DNA of 64,000 nt. Origin: Heloderma charlesbogerti (taxonomy: Eukaryota > Chordata > Lepidosauria > Squamata > Helodermatidae). A program made the position numbers and the translations under genes. Under the pieces are notes generated by a model that saw only the letters and a program-made list of their open reading frames with translations, did not search any database and was not told the DNA's origin. Positions within the stretch are counted from its first letter, which is position 1, and every line of letters starts with the position of its first letter. Positions 22,014 through 30,642 of this stretch are shown here, one piece after another. The DNA lies in NCBI GenBank assembly GCA_026122225.1, contig JANEZZ010000520.1, positions 930,001 to 994,000 of the forward strand, read 5' to 3'.

Positions 22014-22376
22014 TAAAGATGCTTGAGGAATTTGATGTTTGTGAATTCTGATGTGAGCTGACCTGATCTGCATCTCCAGGACTAATGAGCCGATCAAAAT
22101 GTAATTATCCTTTGGATTTCGCACTTCTCCAAGTTTTGTGATACAGTCTCAGCCAAACAATCTACCGAAATGCACTTAAGCAGACATATTTATAAATACT
22201 TATTTTGTGGCAACGTATGTTCAAAACGATGTATTTAAACAAGTATTCAAATTTGAATTTTCATGCATATTGTTTCACCACAGATTAATGTGGAAACAGG
22301 ACAGAATGGACTTATAAATGAATGAACACATGCAAAATTGACAAGGACTGGAAAAAGTATGACCTGTCCATCCCTA
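22014..22376. mobile_element. hAT MITE, aged
   Basis: Right end CATCCCTA at 22369-22376; left end degraded (TAAAGATG at 22014). The flanks ACCATATT and GCCATGTT agree at 6 of 8 positions and differ only by transitions. The body matches the element at 29121-30028 ('gtggaaacaggacagaatgg'). Confidence 0.65.
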
Positions 22377-23441
22377 GCCATGTTATGAAAACCACAGGTA
22401 TCATTAGACACTAGTGCTAGTCTCCAAGGGGCCATTGACATGGCACCACTTTCAATGTTCACTCCATAGTAACTGCGAAGCATTGCAGCTGCGAATTAGC
22501 TTCTGCTGCGGTACATGCATGATTTACTGCAGACTTCTCCAAGGGAAAAATCTGCTGTGCCCTGACGTATGGCCACTAAAGTGAAGTAAACTGCAGCAGT
22601 CATGCTACGCTATTTTTTTTACCATTAATTTTAAATGCGCAGCTGCGCAGCCACATGAGGGTGGGGGTGTGACACTTCGGGGTTTAGTGGCTGTTTTGTA
22701 TTTTAGGGCTTCTTTTGTGTCTGTCCGTTCCTCTTCATTTCTAATGAAGTCCGCTCCTTCATTAGCATGCCCTTGTTTGTATGCAGTCACAGCAGCAATT
22801 CTCCAGCCCCACACTCTCGCGATGGTTCGCATATGAGAAGGGGTGTGCCCACGTGAGAGGGATGTGCCTACCCATCATTCCAAAATGAATACCTCTCTGT
22901 TTCTGTGCAGCTGCAAAGAAACAGGGAGGAATGGGGAGGAGTGAAAAGGCATCACAGAGTGACGCAATCACTCAGCACGCCTACCCCATGCCCACTGCAA
23001 ACTGAAGCCAGTTCGAGGAAGGGACAAGACAGCAACCACGGTAAATCCGCAGCAAGCTAAAAAAAAAAAAAATTGCAGCAAAACGCCTCTGCGGAAATCC
23101 CTGTGAAAAATGTTCAGGCTGCGAAGTGGCGACTGCATTGTATGTCCTGAAGGTCCTCGGATCGCAGCAGCCCTGGAGTAAATGGCTCATGTAGATGGGG
23201 AGAGAATTCAGCTTTATCTTTAAAATGTAACCTGCCTCCACTATATGAGTCAATGAGAAAACAAGAAATTGGAGACAGATCTTCTATAATATTTATTAGC
23301 ATTGGGTGCAACTCTCATTTACAAGAATTAAAACAACTTCCCTTTGGAAAGAGTTTCTTCTCCTAAATGCCAGGCAGTTCACAAATTGTTACATTAAAGT
23401 TTCTCCAAAGGGGTAGGGCTGTTTACTCAGTAACTGCAGTT

Positions 23442-23603
23442 AGAGATGAGAAGGCTCAGAGTAAAAACAGAAAAAAATGTTGATGGAATCCCTGGGGGAA
23501 AATGGGAGGGGAGTCCATTTTTTTCTTGATTTCTCCCCCCTTTCTCACACACAGACACACACATTTTTCTGTTGTTGTTTTTTCCCCATCCTTCACATCT
23601 CTA
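23442..23603. mobile_element. short hAT MITE
   Basis: 162 bp with ends TAGAGATG and CATCTCTA and flanks ACTGCAGT / ATTGCAGG (6 of 8 matching). Non-coding, with a CA-rich stretch. Confidence 0.65.
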
Positions 23604-24059
23604 ATTGCAGGCACAAACTGTGATTAATAAGAAGCACCATGGAGATTATGTACTGGAGCATTTCCACATTCTTTTCCACAGGCTTCCACAGGGACACCCT
23701 GATCCACCTTGGAGGCTGCTTCTGGGCTTCCAAGGCAGGCCCAATCTGCTTTGGGCCAATTCGGGGGGGTTGACTTGCTTCAGCCCCCAGAGTCGAAGTA
23801 GGATTCAGGTGTCTGAATCCTGCTTCGGGCTGCCACCATCGCACCACGCAAACCCCCAGCTCAGAACGCGCACTGGCAGCCATCTTCTTCCAGGGAGTCA
23901 CTGTGGCCACCGCCAGCTCTTTACCCTTGAGACACCAAGCAACCATCTCCTTGTTCTGAGGAGCAGGGGCGAAGTTAGGAAAGGGCCTACCTGGGCACGG
24001 GCCCCAGATCTTTTTGAGCTGTCCCAATTGCCTTTTTTTTTTTTTTTTTACATTTTCCC

Positions 24060-24590
24060 ATTGACTTGCATTGGAAAACAAAAACGGCCATAACGTTTTT
24101 AGTTTGTAGGATAAATATATGGAATTTGGAGGCTTGATAGCCCCCATGGAGCTGCTTGAATATGCCAAATTTCAGGCAGTTAGGTCCAGTGGCCTTTGTG
24201 CTAGTCACAGGTAACATTTGTTATTTTCAAGCAAATCTGTCAAAGCAAGGAGCTATAATTTTTTTGTGCTTCCTCATACATGCATGGAATTTGGGGACCT
24301 GGCAGCCCCCATAGAGCTCACTGAGCCAAATTTCAGGCAGGTAGGCTTAGTGACATTTGTGCTAGCCACAGGTAAAATTTGCTTTTTTCAAGAAATGTGT
24401 CAAAGCATAGTGCTATACTTTCTTTGTTCTTCCACATAAGTGTATGGAATTTGGAAATCTGGCAACCCCCATGGAGCTGATGGATCTGCCAAATTTCAGG
24501 CAGTTATGTTCACTGACTTTTGTGCTAGTCACAGGTAAAGTTTGCTTTTTTCAAGAAAATGCATCAAAGCAAAGAGTTACAGTAAGTAAA
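24060..24590. repeat. ~160-bp tandem repeat, three units (relative of 2931-3500)
   Basis: 'atggaatttggggacctgg', 'ccaaatttcaggcag', 'ttttgtgctag' and 'cacaggtaaaatttgc' recur at about 160-bp spacing (near 24119, 24284, 24443). A further unit is at 25140-25265. It shares 'caaagcaaagag' and 'ggtgaaatttg'-like words with the array at 2931-3500. Confidence 0.8.
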
Positions 24591-24882
24591 TGGAGAAGGT
24601 AGAGGGGAAAGGGTATGGAAAAGATACCTCAAAGTTAACTAGTTATAATAAGCAATAGTGACACTGTGAGGCTTTTATTATGCACTCATGATTGCTCACT
24701 CATGGTAGTTTGCGGGTCCTTTACATGACACTGCCATTCTCCAGGGCCTCTTCCATGCTTTGCAACCATTATCACTCTTTTTTCTTAAGGAGGAAAGTCT
24801 GGTTTTGTTAAGAAATGGGGGAATGAGAGTCTCATGTAATTGTGCAATTGTGCAATCATGTAATTGTGCTATACCAATTATA

Positions 24883-25130
24883 GAGCCAGTGTAGTGTAGT
24901 GGTGGGAGTGACGGACTGGGAGCCGGGAGATCTGGGTTCTAGTCCCCACTTGGCCATGGAAGCTCACTGGGTGACTTTGGGCCAGTCACAGACTCTCAGC
25001 CCAACCTACCTCACAGGGTTGTTGTTGTGAGGATACAACGGTGAGGAGGAGGATAATGTAAGCCGCCTTGAGTTCCTTGCGAGAGGGAGAAAGGCGGGGT
25101 ATAAATGCAATAAATAAATAAATAAATAAA
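24883..25130 (+). mobile_element. tRNA-derived SINE with AATA tail
   Basis: tRNA-like head with 'gtagtgtagtggtgggagtg' (A-box region) and 'gggttctagtccccac' (B-box), body 'ctcagcccaacctacctcac', and a (AATA)n tail at 25108-25130. Short flanking AATTATA on the left and ATTATATA on the right look like a target duplication. It splits the tandem-repeat family at 24060-25265. The family name is uncertain. Confidence 0.8.
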
Positions 25131-25139
25131 ATTATATAT

Positions 25140-25265
25140 ATATTTTGTGCTTCCACATATGTGCATGGAGTTTGGGGACCTGGCAGCCCCTGTAGAGATG
25201 ACTGAGCCTGCCAAAGTTCAGACAGGTCTAGTGGGTTTTGTGCTAGCCACAGGTAAAATTTATCT
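25140..25265. repeat. extra unit of the ~160-bp tandem repeat
   Basis: Contains 'gtgcatggagtttgggga', 'ctggcagcccctgtagag' and 'gctagccacaggtaaaattt', matching units at 24119-24560. Confidence 0.8.
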
Positions 25266-25552
25266 ATCGAGTGTGTCAAATGACAGCTTCTCATATAACC
25301 TTTTAGACGTGGAACGACTTCTGCTTGTCATTCCCATGCAACAGATGTGCACACATGTATCATCTGAATCAGGGTATGTCTTATTTTGGTTGTTCTTATG
25401 TAGCGATGTCAAAACTCACCCTAGTTCAGTTCTCCATGCACTTGCCAAAGCAGTGTCCCTGCTCGCTTCCCCCCCCGAACCTGTGCTCGAGCCACCCACG
25501 AGTTCAGTGAATTCCCCAGTGCTCACCATGAACCCGTTTGGTGAGCACCACT

Positions 25553-25772
25553 ATTTTTGTGCCTTTGCTTTCTAGGAAAAACAGGAAGTTTAAAAAATGC
25601 GCTTGTTCAAATATGTGCGGTTTGGAGCTGGGAAAGCTAAATAAGCGCAATATTAGAGGGATTATACCTTTAATATTGTGTTTATTTAGCTTTCCCTGCT
25701 CCAAACTGCACATATTTGACTATGCGCATTTTTTAAACTTCCTGTTTTTCCTAGAAAGCAAAGGTGCGAAAA
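25553..25772. repeat. ~100-bp-arm palindrome
   Basis: Left arm 25553-25654 and right arm 25668-25772 are inverted copies with few mismatches ('gctttctaggaaaaacagg', 'gggaaagctaaataagcgc' and their complements). The spacer is about 13 bp. Similarity extends weakly outward, so this may be the core of a larger foldback transposon ending at hAT-like termini near 25401 and 25950. Confidence 0.8.
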
Positions 25773-25951
25773 TGGCGGAGCTCACTGAACAGGTTTGCAG
25801 TGAGTACTTCGGAGCATGAGCAGGCACGAGAGGGGGCAAACAAGGACAGCGTCTTGGACAGCACAGTTCGGGGGGCATGGGTGGGGGTTGCTCAATGAAT
25901 TCCCAAACCCCGAACTGCGCTCACAACTTCCCTATTCTTACATCCCCAAAC

Positions 25952-26901
25952 CCCTTGAAGAAATAGTTGAACGAAGCCCATATTGTCCTGTTCCTACCAG
26001 ATGACAGGGATATGCATACTGTTGGCTGGAGAGGGTTTGAAAAGATCCATTAATAGTATTTCCATTGCCTTGTTCCCTTCCCCTGTTGACATTCTGCTTT
26101 CTTTTCTCTTATTATCTTTTCTCCTTTCTCAGATGCTACCTCCAGTATCAGAGGCAATATGCCTATGTATACCAGTTGCTGGTACAGGTGTCTCAGGAGT
26201 CCAAGAGGGGAGGGGACTCCAGCAGACTCCATCCCTCCCGCTCAGCCTCCTAGACTCCAGTCCACAGACTGCCGCCATTTACCTAGCCCTGTTCAGCTCC
26301 CTGGCTGAGCTGCCAGACAGTACACTGGCGCCCAACAAGCGGCCACCTGACCCCTCAGCGAGCCACCATTTTGTGTAAAAATGGTGGCTTGTTTTTTTGA
26401 CATAAAAGGCCTTTTATGTAAATAGTGGCCATAATAAAGTGGCCATTTGTGCAAGATTACAGGCGTGAATGGACCATATGAGTTTATTGCAGAGATATCA
26501 TTTCAAAGAAATGCACCAGTAGCCTTGTCCATGTTTCCGGTGAATAGAGATCCTCTTGCTCAGAAATGAGGTCTCTTTTCAAATGCCCAAGTGGTATGTG
26601 GTGATGCCTGTGGCTTGGAACTGTCCAGTAACATTAGCTGATTGGTTGGCTGATTCAGGGTTTGAATTCTCATAGCAGAGGATACTGTGGGTATAACTAT
26701 GCTGCAAATGTATATAAATCTTATACGAATTTAACTGTCATGACTTCCCTCAAAGAATCCTGGGAATTATAGTTTTGGTGAGGATGCTGAGAATTCTGTG
26801 GCAGAGGTCCCTAGCCCTCTGCCCCTCTCACAGAACTACAGTTCCCAGGGTTCCTTGAAGAGAGGGAATTACTGTTCAACAAATGTGAGTTCGTAATATA
26901 G
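25952..26901. other. intergenic, no gene seen
   Basis: 26600-26880 resembles a diverged foldback ('caaagaatcctgggaattat' against 'agttcccagggttccttga'). Open frames at 25983-26378 have no recognisable domain. Confidence 0.4.
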
Positions 26902-27035
26902 TAGAGGTGGGCAACTTGTGGCCCTCCAAATGTTTTGGCCTACAACTTCCATCAGCCCCAGCCAGCATAGCCAATAGTGAAGGAGCATGGGAGTTGTAGG
27001 CCAAAGCATCTGGAGGGCTACAGATTGCCCATCAC
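26902..27035. mobile_element. palindromic MITE
   Basis: 'ggccctccaaatgttttgg' and 'cctacaacttccatcagcc' are inverted as 'gggagttgtaggccaaagc' and 'tctggagggctac'. Ends 'gaggtgggcaac' and 'gattgcccatcac' form the terminal inverted repeat. The same family recurs at 32971-33105. Confidence 0.8.
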
Positions 27036-28257
27036 ATCCTGTAACGACATGACAGAATGTTCCATATGGGATCCACATGGCTAATTTTTCAACAGCGGAA
27101 CATCCTTTGAAAATAAATGGGTATTGTTATGATTTCTGAATTTAATAGATCTGACACGACAGGAATAGTAGATATTTTCGACAGCACAATAAAAAGGCTT
27201 CGTATTGAGAAAAATATAGTTCCTTTTTAGCAGCAACTCTTAAAACAGCACCCAGAGGCTAACTTACACCTGACATTTTCTGCCTTAATCTATGAGTTAC
27301 CTATATTTCGTTTGCCTATTTAGTTTCATTAATTTTTGACAGTAGTTATTTAGAAGGCGAACAGTCCAGTCCAGTGCATGTTTACTCAGAAATGAGTTCC
27401 ACTGCATCCAATAGGGGGCTTAGTGCCAGGTAAGTTGTGCACAGGGTTACAATGCAGCCCGTCTCACAGGTGCCACTGGCAGCCTCCACACAGTTACCTC
27501 AGCCATGCGAGATTGCTGTCAGGCGTGTGGTCAAGCTGTGCTCATCTGGAGGCAGCGTTTGTGGGAACTGATGCCTGAGTGCCATGGTGGTATCAATAGT
27601 GATGTCACCGGTGGTAGTAGCTCTGAAAAGTGCCTCTGTGCTATCATGAACATCACGGTGGCCACCAGCACAGTACTTACTTGGAGATGACGGCTCATAC
27701 TACTAGAGCCTCCTCATAACCGCGAGCCTGCCATGAGGCCAACAGCATTCCTATGGGATCACATCAGGGTTACTATCATGTGTGAACTGGGCTCTAAGTA
27801 AACAGTCCAGTGAATGAAATGCATGTGTAGAAACAGATTTATGTACATAGATCTCCTGCATGTAGATGCAAAGTTATGGAGAAATGCTTCATAAGCATGG
27901 AACAGAAAAGGCCTCTATGTCATATATCGTATTACTGTTTCAAATGTATTTTCAACTCTCCCTTGAGCCAATTTTTTATCTGAAGAGGAGTAAATATCCT
28001 TTGCACTGATCCCAGGATCTGAATAAGTTATTCACCACAGTATAAGTGATGTAGGCTCTAGCATTAGAAACAAAAAATACTTTCAAAATCCTACCTCTCT
28101 GCAAGTAAAATAGTAGAAAGAAATGTTCTAGCCAAGCCTGCTCCCTACTGTGCTAGATTTCTACTTGCAGGGAGGTTTCTCATAGGGAAGTTCCAAAAAT
28201 ATGATCCCTGACTTGCAACATGAAGTACGTTTTACACATAAAATACCATCTTAGTGC
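27036..28257. other. intergenic, no gene seen
   Basis: Contains a short MITE scrap near 27365-27460 ('gcatgtttactcagaaatga'). The rest is unrecognised, mostly AT-rich. Confidence 0.4.
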
Positions 28258-28636
28258 CAAACTAAACGTTCTGCTAATCACACATACTGCAGCTCTGTGT
28301 GATAGTTTTCCTTACTCTTGTGTAAGTGCATGCAGCCCTGATTTGGATAGGGACCATGGGGCTCCAGAAGGGGGATTAAGCTTCCCCCCACCTATTCCCC
28401 CCCCCAAATTCCACACACACCTGAAGCAGGGGTGGGGAGGGAGGAAGTCTCAGTTGACTACAATGGATACCCTTGAAAAGTCAAATTTCAGGGAAGAAAG
28501 GGTGGGGGAGGTTTAACACCCCCGCTCCTGGAGTGCTGTGATCCCAGTCCAAATCAGGGGCCCACACACTTACATAAGAGGAAGGAAAAGTATCATGTGA
28601 GCAACACTATGTGTGATTAGCAGAACGTTTAGTTTG
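28258..28636. mobile_element. MITE with perfect 29-bp terminal inverted repeats
   Basis: The first 29 bases (28258-28286, beginning CAAACTAAACGTTC) are the exact complement of the last 29 (28608-28636). A second set of inverted words follows inside ('gccctgatttggat' against 'tccaaatcaggggcc'). Non-coding. No target duplication was resolved, so the superfamily is not assigned. Confidence 0.85.
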
Positions 28637-29282
28637 TCCCCAGAGAGACGTCTAGAGTGTTCTAGAACCTCAGGAGAGCACAATCCACTGCAAAATTATC
28701 CTGCTCAGCCCCACTGAAATTAATGTGAGCTGCACAAGAATACACTGTCTCTTCATTTCCATGGGACTTAGATAGAAGAACTTCATGTGGTGGCTTGTGT
28801 CCTGGCCTGGTATAATGAAATTGCATTCAAATGCTATTTTTATTACAGCTCTGTAAACTGAAGTACATTCCCCACAATTCTGTTTGTCCAGCCCAACTCC
28901 AGGAAACAAAAATCATTGCTCAGAGCTGAAAAAAATGTTTCTTCCCACTATGTGTGAAAGCATAAACACTGATGAAAAGAATGAGATGTTTAAAGGAGAT
29001 AAGGAACAGTTAATCATAAAGATCTCAAAGCAGCATGAGCCTTGCCTATTTTATTCTCTCTCTCATTCTCTTTCTCTGGCCTTATTGCCTGCTCATATAG
29101 CACTGCAGGACTGCCAACTGTAGGGGTGTTTGGGGATTTCGTTCTGTCTGTATTTTTAAGCAAACCAACAAGATTTGCAGTGCACTTCCAGGACTAATGC
29201 ACAAATCAGAATTCTTTGGTTTTCACCCTTCTCCAAATTTTGCAATACAGTTCCCATTTCAAACAAGGTACTGAAATGTGTA

Positions 29283-29442
29283 GATAGGCTAGATAGCATC
29301 ACGATGGCTAGATAGCATCACGGATGCAATGAATATGAACTTGAGCACGCTCCGGGAGAGAACGCAGGACAGGAAGGCCTGGCGTGCTATGGTTCATGGG
29401 GTCACGAAGAGTCGGACACGACTGAACGACTGAACAACAACA
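29283..29442 (+). mobile_element. 5'-truncated BovB fragment, copy 3
   Basis: 160 bp of BovB 3' end in + orientation ('gtcggacacgactgaacgac'), flanked by a perfect 13-bp duplication ACTGAAATGTGTA (29270-29282 and 29443-29455). The first 40 bp contain a local direct repeat of 'ggctagatagcatcac'. Confidence 0.92.
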
Positions 29443-29465
29443 ACTGAAATGTGTATAAAAATGGG

Positions 29466-29829
29466 CTGTTGTTGTTGTTCAGTCGTTCAGTCGTGTCTGA
29501 CTCTTCGTGACCCCATGGACCATAGCACGCCAGGCCTTCCTGTCCTGCGCTCTCTCCTGGAGCATGCTCAAGTCCATATTATTGGACACCTTCCGACCTG
29601 AGGGGCTCATCTTCCGGCGTCATCTCTTTTAGCCTTGTGATACATTCCATGGGGTTTTCTGGGCTAGAATACTGGAGTGGGTTGCCATTTCCTTCTCCAG
29701 TGGACCACATTTTATCAGAACTCTCTGCCATGACCTGTCTGTCTTGGGTGGCCCTGCACGGCATAGCTTATGGCTTCACTGAGTTACGCAAGCCCCTTCG
29801 CCACAACAAGGCAGTGATCCATGAAGGGG
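29466..29829 (-). mobile_element. BovB with internal deletion (both ends kept), copy 4
   Basis: The BovB 3' end (29466 to about 29580) is fused directly to the BovB 5' end (about 29580-29829), removing some 2.85 kb found in copy 1 between about 6776 and 9630. Flanked by a perfect 11-bp duplication ATAAAAATGGG (29455-29465 and 29830-29840). An intact target duplication around a deleted element suggests it was inserted in this short form, mobilised in trans. Confidence 0.88.
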
Positions 29830-30044
29830 ATAAAAATGGGTATTTAAGGCTAAATGCCCACAAAAATGCATGTTTGGGTTTTCTTTTAATGTTCTAAAAT
29901 AATGCACATTTTATGTGGTTTTTAAAAGAAACATCACAGACTGATGTGGAAATGGGACAGAATGGACTTGGGAATGAACACATGCAAAACCGACACAGCC
30001 TGTAAATAGACTGATCCGTCCATCCCTAGCCAATAGACTATGGG

Positions 30045-30165
30045 TAAAATGCAATATAAGTCCTACTTAGAGTATTCCCATTGAAATGAATGGGATTTAA
30101 GTTAGGCATGGCTAACTTAAGTCCCATTCCTTTCAAGGGATCTTAGGGTGGATTTTACCCTCTGT
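30045..30165. mobile_element. palindromic MITE
   Basis: 'cccattgaaatgaatgggat' is followed by its imperfect complement ('gtcccattcctttcaaggg'), with outer words 'gggtaaaatgc' and 'ggattttaccc' forming inverted ends. Same family as the inner arms of 18906-19262. Confidence 0.7.
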
Positions 30166-30466
30166 GTTACATGCTATCTTATTAGGAGCTGTCAGGTCTT
30201 GTACATAACTGATCTGCATATCTTTTGGACTCAGTGTCATACTTTAAAAGTAAATATAGGTACATGGGGTTGCACACCAGATCCATTCAACTTGCTGTGG
30301 AAAAATGATAATGAAGCGAAGGAAGTGGGTGTGTGTTTTCTTTCCTTAATGGCACTGAAGTATGCTGAACCTGATAAAGTGAAGATCCTGTTTGGCGGCT
30401 ACTTCACTTTGCCCAGCTGTGGCCATCTCAGAAAGTGCATGGGAATAAGGGAGGGCCTTGCAGTGC

Positions 30467-30477
30467 TATATATAAAG
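30467..30477 (+). promoter_or_regulatory. TATA box of the MUC6-like gene
   Basis: TATATATAAAG lies 117-127 bp upstream of the signal-peptide ATG at 30594, which would place transcription start near 30500 and leave a 5' UTR of about 95 nt. Two TGATAA words (30306-30311, 30372-30377) lie upstream and could bind GATA factors, which are known regulators of gastric mucin genes; that link is inference. Confidence 0.7.
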
Positions 30478-30593
30478 CATCCAAGCTTGAAAAGGTGAGG
30501 CTAAAAAGTGGCAGCTGCAGCACTGCCCATTTTGAGCTGATGGGGAGGAGGAGAGGTCTAGGGGGGAAAGACTCTCCATTCAGGGTGGACACC

Positions 30594-30642
30594 ATGCTTT
30601 GGGCAGTACTGGTTCTCCTGTGCAGCATCCTGCACTGCTCAG
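30594..30642 (+). CDS. MUC6: MUC6 exon 1: signal peptide
   Basis: ATG then a hydrophobic run, [16 protein letters not shown], a classic secretory signal peptide. Donor TCAG/gtaaga; ends in phase 1. The start is chosen because it is the first ATG after the TATA box in this frame and gives a complete signal peptide. Confidence 0.92.

Larger units (their letters stand above)
29121..30028. mobile_element. hAT MITE hosting two BovB insertions
   Basis: Ends TAGGGGTG (29121) and CATCCCTA (30021-30028), with flanks GCCAACTG / GCCAATAG matching at 6 of 8 positions. The body resembles 22014-22376. Two BovB pieces inserted back to back at 29283-29829 account for more than half of its length. Confidence 0.75.

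Noticed and set aside
23593..24168. 191-codon minus-strand frame
   Set aside because: Runs into a poly-T tract and the tandem repeat; composition is typical of non-coding sequence.
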